DNA of 64,000 nucleotides. Source: BOG-908 sp964244615. Lineage in GTDB: Bacteria > Pseudomonadota > Alphaproteobacteria > Acetobacterales > Acetobacteraceae. Positions 1 to 7,887 of the stretch are shown here, in pieces. Both the position numbers and the translations under genes were made by a program. The notes beneath the pieces were generated by a model. The model saw nothing but the letters and a program-made list of their open reading frames with translations, ran no database searches and was not told the DNA's origin. Each line of letters opens with the position of its first letter. Within the stretch, counting starts at the first letter, position 1. Location: contig CAXTJP010000004.1 in assembly GCA_964244615.1 (NCBI GenBank), positions 1 to 64,000 on the forward strand. Reading direction: 5' to 3'.

Positions 1-982
1 CCGCCAGGAACGCCGCCAGCGCCGCCCGCAGCACGGCGCGTTCGCCCGGCTCCGGCAACGAGGCCACCTGTGCCGCCGCCACGCGCCGGGCCGCCAGCAC
101 CAGGGCGGCGCGGTCGCCCATCACGTAAGGGCCGTCGAACAGGTCGCGGTCCGTCCCGCGCAGGCGCAGCGACAGGCTCGACACCTCGGTGTGCGAACGG
201 CGCAGGACCGGCGCCACCAGCTCGAAGCCGGGGCGGTGGGCGGCGGGATAGATGTCGGCGACGTCGGTGCGCGGCATGCGGCAATGGCCCGAGGCCACCA
301 CCGTGCCGTCCACGACCATCTCGATTTCGAAGCTGCGGGCCTGTGCCTCGGGCGAGACGAGCCAGCCGGAGCAGCGCTCGACGGAGGCCGTCTCCAGCGA
401 ACCCTGCAGCCGCAGGTGGCAGCTGTGCCTGGCGAATGGCAGCCCGTCGACGAAGGCGGACAGCGTGAGCTCGCCCGCGCCGAAGCAGGCCTGGCTGATC
501 GGGCCGCGGAAGCGTGCCGGCGCGAAATCCTGCCCCTGCTCGGCCGGATCGAACTCGCAGGTCGTGGCGAACGCAACCTGTCCATGCTGGTCGAGCACGT
601 TCACGAACGGGGCCGCGAAACCGGACACACGCTCCGTGATCCAGCCATCCACCAGACCGTGAACCACCTGGAAATAGCCGTCGAAGATGCCCGGGCCGAT
701 GCGCAGCGGCGAGTTCGGCAGCTCGGTGCCGTCGGCGAAGACGCGGAGCAGGTCGTGGCCGGTCAGGTCGGGCAGCTTGATGCGGAAGGCGAAGTTGCAG
801 CGGCCGCCCGCCTGCGCCGCCAGATCCGGCCGCTGTATCGAGGCCAGGCCGCGCGCCATCACGGTCGCGGTGCCGTCGACGACGGTGATGACGCAGGTCG
901 CGTCCTCCCCCCTGATCGCCCAGCCGACGACGGTGTTGCCGACCAGCCCGTCCAGATGGCCCCTTACCGGCAGCGTGTCCAA
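1..982 (-). CDS. Protein with tandem beta-sandwich 'GW' modules (partial, runs off left edge)
   Basis: An open frame continues without a stop from a TTG at 982 to the window edge, giving about 327 residues of a longer protein. No ATG or GTG lies between that TTG and the upstream stop near 1058, so TTG is the only usual start. Three modules of about 90-100 residues can be seen. The first (about residues 5-95) carries VVGWAIRGEDA, then RPDLAA, FAFRIKLP and ADGTELPNSPL. The third (about 200-290) carries CSGWLVSPEA and VVDGTVVASG. The same module occurs ahead of the GT2 domain in the large glycosyltransferase at 57-60 kb, so this may be the front of another glycosyltransferase or a carbohydrate-related protein. 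That function is inference; the missing C-terminus would decide it. Confidence 0.75.
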   Translation of the reverse strand, partial: MDTLPVRGHLDGLVGNTVVGWAIRGEDATCVITVVDGTATVMARGLASIQRPDLAAQAGGRCNFAFRIKLPDLTGHDLLRVFADGTELPNSPLRIGPGIFDGYFQVVHGLVDGWITERVSGFAAPFVNVLDQHGQVAFATTCEFDPAEQGQDFAPARFRGPISQACFGAGELTLSAFVDGLPFARHSCHLRLQGSLETASVERCSGWLVSPEAQARSFEIEMVVDGTVVASGHCRMPRTDVADIYPAAHRPGFELVAPVLRRSHTEVSSLSLRLRGTDRDLFDGPYVMGDRAALVLAARRVAAAQVASLPEPGERAVLRAALAAFLA

Positions 983-1085
983 TGAGGCATGTCCGGGCTG
1001 GTTCCTGTGGCGGGCCTTCGGTGCTGCGGCCCGCTTGCGTGGCGGTGGCGCCGGACGTTACAGGCTCCGTCCGGCAAACGAAAGG

Positions 1086-1772
1086 TCAGCCGGCGGGGCC
1101 GGCCCGCCAGCGCTCGAACCCGGCACGCCTGAGTTCGCAGGCCGGGCACGCGCCGCAGCCGTACCCCCACGCGTGCAGTTCGCCCCGTTCGCCGAGGTAG
1201 CAGGTGTGGGTCCCCTCGATCACCAGGCGCACGATGCCCAGCGCGTCGGCCAGGGCCCACGTCGCCGCCTTGTCGAGCCACATCAGCGGCGTCTCCAGCA
1301 CCAGGCGCCCTTGCAGCCCGAGGTTGAGCGCCAGCTGCATCGCCTTGATCGTGTCGTCGCGGCAGTCCGGGTAGCCGGAGAAATCCGTCTCGCACATGCC
1401 GCCGACGATGCGGCGCAGGCCGCGCCGCCAGGCGAGCGCGCCGGCATAGGCCAGGAACAGCAGGTTGCGGCCGGGAACGAAGGTGGTCGGCAGGCCGTCC
1501 TCGGCCAGCGCAATCTCCGCCTCGCTCGTCAGCGCGGTGGCGCCCAGTGCCGCGATGCCCGCCCGCATGTCGATCAGATGGTCGGGGCCGAGCCGGCCGG
1601 GGTGACGGTCCGCCAAGGCCGCGCGCAGCGCCGGACGGCACGCCAGCTCCACACGGTGCCGCTGGCCGTAGTCGAACCCCACCGTCTCCACCAGCGAATG
1701 GCGGTCCAGCGCCCAGGCCAGGCAGGTGGTGGAGTCCTGGCCGCCGGAGAACAGGACGAGGGCTTTGTCCAA
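1086..1772 (-). CDS. queC: 7-cyano-7-deazaguanine synthase QueC
   Basis: QueC converts 7-carboxy-7-deazaguanine to preQ0, using ATP and ammonia, in queuosine tRNA modification in the cytoplasm. The 228-residue length is normal. The N-terminal PP-loop SGGQDST (residues 9-15) binds ATP, and a GTHTC...CGACPAC pattern gives the four zinc cysteines C191, C206, C209 and C212. The GMCETDFSGYPDCR segment (125-138) is also typical of the family. The gene is divergent from the ThiF-like gene across 75 bp. No queD, queE or queF is visible nearby, and no preQ1-type riboswitch was recognised upstream. Confidence 0.95.
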   Translation of the reverse strand: MDKALVLFSGGQDSTTCLAWALDRHSLVETVGFDYGQRHRVELACRPALRAALADRHPGRLGPDHLIDMRAGIAALGATALTSEAEIALAEDGLPTTFVPGRNLLFLAYAGALAWRRGLRRIVGGMCETDFSGYPDCRDDTIKAMQLALNLGLQGRLVLETPLMWLDKAATWALADALGIVRLVIEGTHTCYLGERGELHAWGYGCGACPACELRRAGFERWRAGPAG

Positions 1773-1847
1773 GGCAAGCTCCGGTGCTGTGGCGCCCGAT
1801 TGCGACGCGGCCTAGTCTGGCGGACACTCTGACAGCCGGCACCGCTT

Positions 1848-2621
1848 ATGGACCTGGATTTCTCCGAGGGCGAGATCGCCCGCTACGCCCGCCACATCCT
1901 GCTCGACGAGGTGGGCGGCGCCGGCCAGGCAAGGCTGCGCGCCGCGCGCGTGCTGATCGTGGGGGCGGGCGGGCTCGGCTCGCCGCTGGCGCTCTACCTG
2001 GCCGCCGCCGGCATCGGCTGCATCGGCATCGCCGACGACGACCATGTGGAGCTGTCCAACATCCAGCGACAGGTGGCGCACACCTCCGCCCGGGTCGGCA
2101 GCCCCAAGGCCGCCTCCGCCGCCATCGCCATGGCCGAGATCAACCCGCTGATCCGCATCGTCACCCACGCGGTCCGGGCCGACGCCGACACGGTGGCCGC
2201 CCTGATCGCACCCTACGACATCGTGTGCGACGGCACCGACAATTTCGACGCCCGCTTCCTGCTGGCCGATGCGTGCTGGGCCGCGCGCAAGACGCTGGTG
2301 TCGGCGGCGGTGCTGCGCTTCGAGGGCCAGCTCTCCACCTTTCGCCACGGCATGGGCGCCGACGGGGCCGCCCTGCCCTGCTATCGCTGCCTCAACCCAG
2401 CCCCACCGCCGCCGGGACTGGTGCCGAGCTGCGCCGAAGCCGGCGTGCTCGGCCCGGTCACCGGCGTGATGGGCACGCTGGCGGCGACCGAGGTGCTGAA
2501 GGAGGTGCTGGGCATCGGCGAGAGCCTGGCCGGACGGTTGCTGCTGTGGGACGCACTGGCCATGCGCTTCCGCGTGGTGCGCCTGACCGCCGACCCGGCC
2601 TGTGCGGGGTGTGGGGTTTGA
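1848..2621 (+). CDS. HesA/MoeB/ThiF family adenylyltransferase (E1-like)
   Basis: The protein has 257 residues. The Rossmann nucleotide-binding motif GAGGLGSP is at 39-46 and DDDHVELSNIQRQ at 63-75, as in E1-like enzymes that adenylate the C-terminal glycine of ThiS or MoaD. Two CxxC pairs (CYRC 178-181; CAGC 252-255) fit the structural zinc site, and C195 in PSCAEAGVLGP is at the family's reactive-cysteine position. MoeB and ThiF cannot be separated from sequence alone, and no thiamine or molybdopterin genes are adjacent. The last codons, GTT TGA, lie in the first bases of a dispersed intergenic repeat. Confidence 0.9.
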   Translation: MDLDFSEGEIARYARHILLDEVGGAGQARLRAARVLIVGAGGLGSPLALYLAAAGIGCIGIADDDHVELSNIQRQVAHTSARVGSPKAASAAIAMAEINPLIRIVTHAVRADADTVAALIAPYDIVCDGTDNFDARFLLADACWAARKTLVSAAVLRFEGQLSTFRHGMGADGAALPCYRCLNPAPPPPGLVPSCAEAGVLGPVTGVMGTLAATEVLKEVLGIGESLAGRLLLWDALAMRFRVVRLTADPACAGCGV

Positions 2622-2643
2622 AGGAAAGCCAGGGGGCTTGCCC
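2611..2643 (+). repeat. Copy 1 of a dispersed intergenic repeat (inverted with respect to 4687-4706)
   Basis: The segment GGTTTGAAGGAAAGCCAGGG starts inside the last codons of the ThiF-like gene. It matches, with one mismatch, the reverse complement of bases 4687-4706. The two copies face each other around the TetR/SDR module. Nothing else is recognisable between 2644 and 2840. Confidence 0.6.
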
Positions 2644-2840
2644 ATAGGCGCGAATTTAGCGCCGGCCGCTCCAACAGGCGGCCACATCTGCGAGCCGCGG
2701 CGGCGGCGAGCCTGCCAGACGGTGCTGGCACGATCGCGCGCGCCGGTCGCGCCGTTGCCTCGACATCCCTGGCATCGCGTGTCAGCCATGGGTGGTCAGC
2801 GGGCAAGATCGATCCAGGATTTGTCGGGAGACCGTCGTCG

Positions 2841-3410
2841 TCATGCCGTGAGCGAAAGAAGCTCGACAAGCAGGTCCACGCTGTGGCCAACGCTGGACAG
2901 CCCCTTCGTGGGCCGCATTCTACCGCTGGCGTCGAGATCAATGAGGCCGTGCATAGCGGCATAGAGGAGACCTGAAAGAGAGGTGTTCGGTACGTCCGGC
3001 AGTTCCCGAGCGGACTGACACTCCTGAACGATTGCTGCAAACGCCGTGAACGCCCTCAAGGCCGCCTGTTCGATTTCGCCGCCCAGCGTGGCGATCTCGG
3101 GGTTGCTGAAGAGCAGCCGATAGCGCGCAGGATGCTCGCGCCCGTAATCGACCACCTGCTTGAGCGCCTGCTTCAGCTTGCTCGTAGGCTTCTCGGAGGT
3201 CTGACGAACGACGGCGAAGGCCTCCGTCAGCATCGCAAAATCCACCATGGCCACGGCGGCCAGCAACGTACTCCGGTCTCTGAAATGCTTGTACGGCGCA
3301 TTGTGCGACACGCCGGTAGCATGACCGACCGCACGCAGCGTCACGGCCTCTTCACCGCCAGCATCGAGCAACGCCGCTGCCGCTGCAATCAGCCGTTCGG
3401 CTGTGGTCAT
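2841..3410 (-). CDS. TetR/AcrR family transcriptional regulator
   Basis: This is a 189-residue one-domain repressor. The N-terminal helix-turn-helix is at about residues 24-46, with VSHNAPYKHFRDRSTLL as the recognition region. The C-terminal ligand-binding part resembles TetR_C_33/WHG-type domains. Its start overlaps the stop of the upstream SDR gene by 4 bp (ATGA), so the two are one transcription unit. Two near-identical 17-bp palindromes just upstream of the SDR gene are the obvious binding sites, which implies that it represses its own operon. The inducer is unknown; it may be a substrate or product of the dehydrogenase. Confidence 0.9.
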   Translation of the reverse strand: MTTAERLIAAAAALLDAGGEEAVTLRAVGHATGVSHNAPYKHFRDRSTLLAAVAMVDFAMLTEAFAVVRQTSEKPTSKLKQALKQVVDYGREHPARYRLLFSNPEIATLGGEIEQAALRAFTAFAAIVQECQSARELPDVPNTSLSGLLYAAMHGLIDLDASGRMRPTKGLSSVGHSVDLLVELLSLTA

Positions 3411-4375
3411 CGGAAGATTACGGGCTCCTCGTTCCGCTGCAATTTCACCAGCAGCTTCGAATCATCCCAAAGTCTGGCAGCGCGCTTTTCGTCGTAAGAG
3501 ACCTTCGAGGACCGTGTCTCAATCAAGGATCCATTGTGCGATTGGAAGTATTTTCCCGATCCATCGGCGAAGGACGGGTCCGCGACAATTTTGGCGAGAC
3601 TGACGCCTGAGAAGCCCAAGCTTCCCATGGTGACACCAAGACGCTTGAAAACCCATTTCATCGCCGAGCTTCTGACGAGCCACTGCAGCGGTTTCGGAGA
3701 TGTCCGGACCAAGCCGGTCTCCGGAACGAGGCCCGGATCGAAGGCGATGGAGGCGATCGAGCTATGGCCAGCGCGCAGCCGCCGATCCAACTCATATGCG
3801 TAGAGGATCGTGCATAGCTTCGAGGTAGAATAGCGCTTCCCACCCGAAATCGGCTTCGCACCGCTTTTTCCCTCACGAGCGAGGGCTTGAGCATCCGGCT
3901 CGACGGCGGCGCCGACCATCTTCCCGTCCATGGTATCGGGATCGTGGGTGCCACTCGCCGTGAACACGATGCGCCCGTGATCTGCAACCCTGTCCACCAA
4001 AAGCAGCACAAGCAGGAAGTGGCCGAGGCAGTTGGTAGCGAACGTCTCTTCATAGCCGTCCGCGCTGTAAGAAATCGGGCCTTGAAACTGTCCTCCAGCG
4101 TTGCATAGGATGGCCTGAAGAGAATCGACTTCGCCGCTGTCCAGCATGGCTCGACATTGGGCCGCCGCCTCCCGCACCGAAGCCAGAGATGAAAGATCCA
4201 GCTTTACGACGTTGACACGAACGCCGTGGGCAGTCCGCAACTGAGCTGCTGCGCGACCGACGTGTTCAAGGTCCCTTCCGGCAAGCAGAAGGTCCAAGCG
4301 AGGCCCCGCCGCGAGTTGTTTGGCGCACTCGAGCCCGATGCCTGCATGACCGCCAGTGACGAGGACTGTTGGCAT
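3407..4375 (-). CDS. SDR family NAD(P)-dependent oxidoreductase
   Basis: This is a 322-residue classical-type short-chain dehydrogenase close in form to retinol dehydrogenase/protochlorophyllide reductase-like enzymes. Visible features are the cofactor motif TGGHAGIG (7-14), CNAGG (91-95), a catalytic serine in FTASG (about 141) and the YSTSK active site (Y182, K186). It is the first gene of a two-gene operon with the TetR regulator. The promoter region is covered by two operator palindromes. The substrate is unknown. Base composition is somewhat lower in GC than that of the flanking genes. Confidence 0.9.
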   Translation of the reverse strand: MPTVLVTGGHAGIGLECAKQLAAGPRLDLLLAGRDLEHVGRAAAQLRTAHGVRVNVVKLDLSSLASVREAAAQCRAMLDSGEVDSLQAILCNAGGQFQGPISYSADGYEETFATNCLGHFLLVLLLVDRVADHGRIVFTASGTHDPDTMDGKMVGAAVEPDAQALAREGKSGAKPISGGKRYSTSKLCTILYAYELDRRLRAGHSSIASIAFDPGLVPETGLVRTSPKPLQWLVRSSAMKWVFKRLGVTMGSLGFSGVSLAKIVADPSFADGSGKYFQSHNGSLIETRSSKVSYDEKRAARLWDDSKLLVKLQRNEEPVIFR

Positions 4376-4388
4376 GAGCTGTCTCCTC

Positions 4389-4405
4389 GGTTGACACTGT
4401 CAACC
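4389..4405. promoter_or_regulatory. Operator palindrome 1 of the TetR-SDR operon
   Basis: GGTTGACACTGTCAACC is a 17-bp inverted repeat with 8-bp arms (GGTTGACA/TGTCAACC). It starts 14 bp before the SDR start codon and abuts the predicted -10 box. Placement and symmetry are typical for a TetR-family dimer site; the assignment to this particular regulator is inference from context. Confidence 0.75.
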
Positions 4406-4434
4406 TTGTAGCGAGGTCCGGTTGACGCTGTCAA
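4405..4434 (-). promoter_or_regulatory. Predicted sigma70-like promoter of the SDR-TetR operon
   Basis: On the minus strand TTGACA (4434-4429) is a perfect -35 box, followed after 18 bp by TACAAG (4410-4405) as -10. The -35 lies inside operator 2 and the -10 touches operator 1, so repressor binding would occlude polymerase. Confidence 0.6.
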
Positions 4435-4436
4435 CC
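4420..4436. promoter_or_regulatory. Operator palindrome 2 of the TetR-SDR operon
   Basis: GGTTGACGCTGTCAACC differs from palindrome 1 by one central-arm base. The two centres are 31 bp apart, about three helical turns, so dimers would bind the same face of the DNA. This copy contains the predicted -35 box of the leftward promoter. Confidence 0.75.
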
Positions 4437-4564
4437 ATGAGTGCAGGCGGATCTGGTGATCAGGCAGGACGGAAGTCCGGTGCGCATGTCGGCCATCGGA
4501 TCGACTACAAACTCACGCTCTCGTCGCGCGTAAAGCGGAGGCTGGTCAGCCGAGTGGAGGTCCG

Positions 4565-4708
4565 AGCGGGGCCGGACGGAGGCAAAGAAAGCGTTGCCCC
4601 CTTCCTTGCCCTTCTAAACGGGGTCTGGGGCCGCGTGCCCCGTCGCGCGAAGCACGCTCTCGCGTGACGGGGTCCAGGGCAGAGCCCCTGGCCTTCCTTC
4701 AAACCCCC
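4565..4708. repeat. Intergenic hairpin-rich repeat (copy 2)
   Basis: This stretch has stacked GC palindromes, including CCAGGG(4674-4679)/CCCTGG(4686-4691), and ends in a segment matching the repeat after the ThiF-like gene in inverted orientation. No gene is apparent between the operators and the DsrE-like gene. It probably acts as a terminator or REP-like element; that role is inferred. Confidence 0.5.
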
Positions 4709-4765
4709 AGCCCTTGACGATGCGGCCGTTTGCAGGACTTTGGCAGGCAGATGGAGAACCAGCCA

Positions 4766-5158
4766 ATGCAGACGCAACCCGCGGCCGGAACACTGGGGAT
4801 CCTGCTGGTCGCCGGAACCCACGAGCGAGCGCACACCGCCTTCATGCTCGCCGCCGCCGCCGCCGCGATGGGCCGCCACGTCGTGCTGTTCGCCACCAGC
4901 CAGGGCTGCCGCGCCCTGCGCGAGGATTGGTCGGAGCTGGACGACGTGGGGCGCGACGCCGCCGTGCGCCGGCGCGGGGTGGCCGGGCTCGGCGAGCTGC
5001 GTGATTCCGCCCGCGAACTCGGCGTCCGGATGATCGCCTGCGAGACCGGGCTGAAAGCCGAGACCATCGAGCCGGCATCGCTTTACGCGGGCGTCGAGGT
5101 GTCCGGCATGGCGACCTTTCTCGAAGCCACCGCACAGGGACAGATGATCTCGCTGTGA
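4766..5158 (+). CDS. DsrE/DsrF-like family protein
   Basis: This small protein of about 130 residues has the DsrE-type fold signature: an initial beta-strand (LGILLVAGT), a helix over which small molecules or sulfur carriers dock (ERAHTAFMLAAAAAAMGRHVVLFAT) and a C-terminal LRDSARELGVRMIACE. ATG 4766 is preferred over upstream in-frame starts because GGAG lies 9 bases before it. The gene overlaps the next by 4 bp (GTGA), so the two are co-translated. Family members take part in sulfur relay or are of unknown role. The single cysteine in the C-terminal strand (MIACE) is the family's usual reactive position. Confidence 0.8.
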   Translation: MQTQPAAGTLGILLVAGTHERAHTAFMLAAAAAAMGRHVVLFATSQGCRALREDWSELDDVGRDAAVRRRGVAGLGELRDSARELGVRMIACETGLKAETIEPASLYAGVEVSGMATFLEATAQGQMISL

Positions 5159-5937
5159 GCGGCCGACTTTTGCCAGGGGCCTGCGGCCTGATGCTGGCGA
5201 CCCTCCTGGCGTGCGGCGCCGCCGACGCCCAGACCACGCTGCTCGGCACGCCGCCGGCGCCGTTGCCGAAGCCGGTGCCACGGCACGCCGTCGTCAAGCA
5301 CAAGCCAGTCAGGCATCCGGCCCGACCGGCAACCAGGATCCCCGTCGTCGCACCGCGCTACGCCGGCCCGCCGCGCCACGCCGTCACCCCGGCCAAGGCC
5401 GCGACTCTCCACAAGGCCCCGGCCCGGACCGAGGCCGCCGCGGTGCCGGTCGCGCCCAAGCTTGCGCCGAAGCCGGTGCCGCCGCCCTTGCCCGCCGATG
5501 TCGGCAGCAACACCGGGCTGCACCTGCCGCGCTACGCCTCGCTGAAGAGCGACGACGTGAACATGCGCGTCGGCCCCGCCGAGCGCTACCCGGTGATCTG
5601 GACCTACAAGCGACGCGAGTTGCCGGTCCGCATCACGCGCGAGTTCGACATCTGGCGGCTGGTCGAGGACATGGACGGCATCAAGGGCTGGGTGCACCAG
5701 GCGACGCTGACCGGCCGGCGCACCTTCGTCGTCACCGGCACCGAGGATCGCACGCTGCGCGCCGACGCCAGCGAGACGGCCGACGCGGTGGCGACGCTGA
5801 AACCCGGCGTCGTCGGCCGCATCCGCGCGTGCGACGCCGGCAAGACGTGGTGTCAGGTGCAGGTGCAGGACTATCGCGGCTGGCTGCAGCGCGACGCGTT
5901 CTGGGGCGCCGACCCTGACGAGGTCGTGGCGCCCTGA
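5155..5937 (+). CDS. Secreted SH3-domain protein
   Basis: The 260-residue product begins with a signal peptide (hydrophobic stretch about 10-25, cleavage near ADAQ). It continues with a Pro/Lys/Ala-rich linker to about residue 115 and ends with bacterial SH3-like segments of the SH3_4 type (DDVNMRVGPAERYPVIWTY; RADASETADAVATLKPGVVG). Such proteins sit in the periplasm and are thought to bind peptidoglycan. The GTG start overlaps the DsrE-like stop by 4 bp. The linker is unusually basic and proline-rich, consistent with spanning the cell wall. Confidence 0.85.
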   Translation: MSGRLLPGACGLMLATLLACGAADAQTTLLGTPPAPLPKPVPRHAVVKHKPVRHPARPATRIPVVAPRYAGPPRHAVTPAKAATLHKAPARTEAAAVPVAPKLAPKPVPPPLPADVGSNTGLHLPRYASLKSDDVNMRVGPAERYPVIWTYKRRELPVRITREFDIWRLVEDMDGIKGWVHQATLTGRRTFVVTGTEDRTLRADASETADAVATLKPGVVGRIRACDAGKTWCQVQVQDYRGWLQRDAFWGADPDEVVAP

Positions 5938-5967
5938 CCAGACGCTTGGGTGCTTCTCTTCTGACGT

Positions 5968-6138
5968 TTAGCTCGTCTTTTTCGATGGTGATTGAGGCGG
6001 CTGCTCGTTCGCGGTGGTCGGGGTAGGCCGGGTAAACGACTGCGGCGGCGGTGGCCTGTAACTTGTCGGCGGCGGGTTCAAACCACCCTTCTTCCTTGTA
6101 CCTTCCGAGAACGTCACTGGCTTATTTTCGCGAGACAT
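5968..6138 (-). CDS. Small hypothetical protein (56 aa) downstream of the DUF6338-like gene
   Basis: ATG at 6138 has a strong ribosome site, AGGAG, 8 bases upstream, which overlaps the terminal TAG of the DUF6338-like reading frame. The product is hydrophilic and proline-rich, with KKGGLNPPPTSYRPPPPQ in its middle. It has no membrane segment and no recognised domain. The coupling and the similar low GC point to a two-gene unit with the interrupted gene. It remains intact although its partner is broken. Confidence 0.55.
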   Translation of the reverse strand: MSRENKPVTFSEGTRKKGGLNPPPTSYRPPPPQSFTRPTPTTANEQPPQSPSKKTS

Positions 6139-6150
6139 GGCCGACAGCTC

Positions 6151-6825
6151 CTATGCGCGTCGAAGTTCGATTGGTGGGCGACCTAGTTCAAGGGTAATAT
6201 TGTCTTCTTCGAACGCCAGGTAAAGAAAGGGAACATCGCCAACCTGCTCGACGGTGTCGGCGTTAAACACCTAAACATTAATGATCAGAAGTTCTCGCCG
6301 CTCGCCGGCACTGGAGAAACCGGACACATAGCCTTGATAGATCAAACCATTATCGCGATGCCTGATCGTCACGTAATTGTCCGTCGCGGTCGAGTTCAGA
6401 AGTAGGGTCCACACGTCCTCGTCACCAAACCGTTCAGTGATGCCCGTCCAGCGCAAAAGCTTGAGGGCAAGCTGGCGATTGAGGTTGAATGTAATCAGCA
6501 GCCCTTGGACGATGCTGAAACCGCTCGCCTCCGCTATGACCGCCGGTTCGATCCGCGTTTTCTCGATCTCGGACGGATTGAGGATTGCAAGCGTGGATAT
6601 GTCGAGAAACCAGCCCGGCTTCAGCCAATGAGCACCAGCAAGCAAGACGTAGCATTAAATGCCGTACATGAAGATCTGCAGGAACATGGTGACATTGTCC
6701 CGATCTTTCTTCTCTCCGAGGGCCGCAACGATCCCATAGCAGAGAATGCCAGGGATGAAGATCAGGATAAGCGATAGAAGCGCAGTATTGATTTCGGGTG
6801 TCTCGGATTCCGCCAGGTTAGCCAT
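6151..6825 (-). pseudogene. DUF6338-like membrane protein with two in-frame stops
   Basis: Reading from ATG 6825 gives a continuous 225-codon frame broken only by TAA at codon 57 (6657-6655) and TAG at codon 185 (6273-6271); it ends at TAG 6151. Translated through the stops it gives two hydrophobic N-terminal segments, then ERFGDEDVWTLLLNS, TIRHRDNGLIYQGYV and RELLIINV*VFNADTVE, and PFLYLAFEEDNITLELG. These resemble the DUF6338 family; this is recognition by eye, not a search. The protein pattern on both sides of each stop argues for nonsense mutations rather than separate genes. GC is far below the neighbours, suggesting acquired DNA. A fragment restarting at the TTG at 6645 might still be made. 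Confidence 0.65.
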
Positions 6826-6846
6826 CGCCTCGTCCGCTATCGAGTG

Positions 6847-7887
6847 CTACGCCCGTCCACGCTTGGAGAAATCCACCAGCGACGCAAATCCGTCCTCGGT
6901 CCCGAAGGCGAGCCACGCGCCGTCGCCGCTCCACGCCAGCGCCGACACCGCGCCGTGCCCCGCCGAAGCCACGCGCAGCACGCGCTTGGTCCCGATCTCG
7001 GCCAGCACCACGCTGCCGTCGGCGTAGCCGGCGGCCACCATGTCATCGACCGGATGGCAGGCGACGCGCGTGCAGACCACCTCCATCTGCGCCAGCTCCA
7101 GCGGCGGCTTGCCCATCGGGCCGCCGCCGAAGAACGGCCAAAGCACGATCGAGTCGGCGCCCGAGCTGGCGAGATATTTGCCGTTGCGCGAGAAGCTCAG
7201 CGACTCCGGTTTGGTGGGATAGCCGCTCATCCGCATGTCGTGCGCGTCCGGCAGGCGCCAGCCGTGTAGCGCGTTCTCCTGCATCGCCGTCACCACGGCC
7301 TCGGCCGCCGGGTGCAGCGCCACGCCGGTATGGCTGCCCTTCCACTCCAGCCGGCGCGGCGCGCCGGCGGTGCTGCCGACGAACCACAGCGAGGCGCCGT
7401 TGTAGTGCGACGCCGCCACGCGCTTGCCACGGCCGTCGAAGGCGATGCCGGTGACGGTCGAGGGATGTTCCAGCGAGCGCAGCGTCTCGCCGTCGGCCGA
7501 GAACAGGTGCACGAACTTGCCCGCGGCGCAGGCCAGCACGCCGGGCTTGCCGTCAAACACCGCCACCTGGTCCACCCACTTGCCGCCGAACGCGGCGATC
7601 GGTTGCACCGCATCCCCGGACACACGAACGAACGCACCATCGTCGCCGCCGCACACGAATCCGTCCGGCCGCGTGTCGGCCGCCAGCGCCATCACCGCGC
7701 CGTCATGCACCGGCACGGTACGCCACTCACCCGGCGCGCCCAGCACCGCCACACGCAGCGTGCCGTCGCCCAGCGCAAACGCCGCCTGGCCGCGCGCGCG
7801 GTCGAACACGGCGGCCACCACGTGCGCGCCAAGCACGTGCGAGGACCCGCGCGTCTCCAGCAGCGAGGCCGGTGCGGTGGCGCTCAC
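6847..7887 (-). CDS. WD40-repeat beta-propeller protein
   Basis: This is a 346-residue protein made of WD40-like blades throughout (for example GTLRVAVLG, NALHGWRLPDAHDMRM, SIVLWPFFGG, GSVVLAEIGTKRVLRV). It has no signal peptide, so it should be a cytoplasmic scaffold. GTG 7887 is chosen as start because it overlaps the stop of the CobW-type GTPase by 4 bp (GTGA); the open frame further upstream is only the antisense shadow of other genes. Co-translation with a metal-handling GTPase suggests a joint role, but no partner or ligand can be read from the sequence. Confidence 0.85.
   Translation of the reverse strand: MSATAPASLLETRGSSHVLGAHVVAAVFDRARGQAAFALGDGTLRVAVLGAPGEWRTVPVHDGAVMALAADTRPDGFVCGGDDGAFVRVSGDAVQPIAAFGGKWVDQVAVFDGKPGVLACAAGKFVHLFSADGETLRSLEHPSTVTGIAFDGRGKRVAASHYNGASLWFVGSTAGAPRRLEWKGSHTGVALHPAAEAVVTAMQENALHGWRLPDAHDMRMSGYPTKPESLSFSRNGKYLASSGADSIVLWPFFGGGPMGKPPLELAQMEVVCTRVACHPVDDMVAAGYADGSVVLAEIGTKRVLRVASAGHGAVSALAWSGDGAWLAFGTEDGFASLVDFSKRGRA

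Noticed and set aside
1773..1847. preQ1 riboswitch upstream of queC
   Set aside because: Only 75 bp separate the divergent genes and no preQ1 aptamer pattern is seen.
6505..6777. Plus-strand 90-residue frame in the low-GC insert
   Set aside because: It has no ribosome site and lies opposite the DUF6338-like frame, which has a coherent protein pattern.
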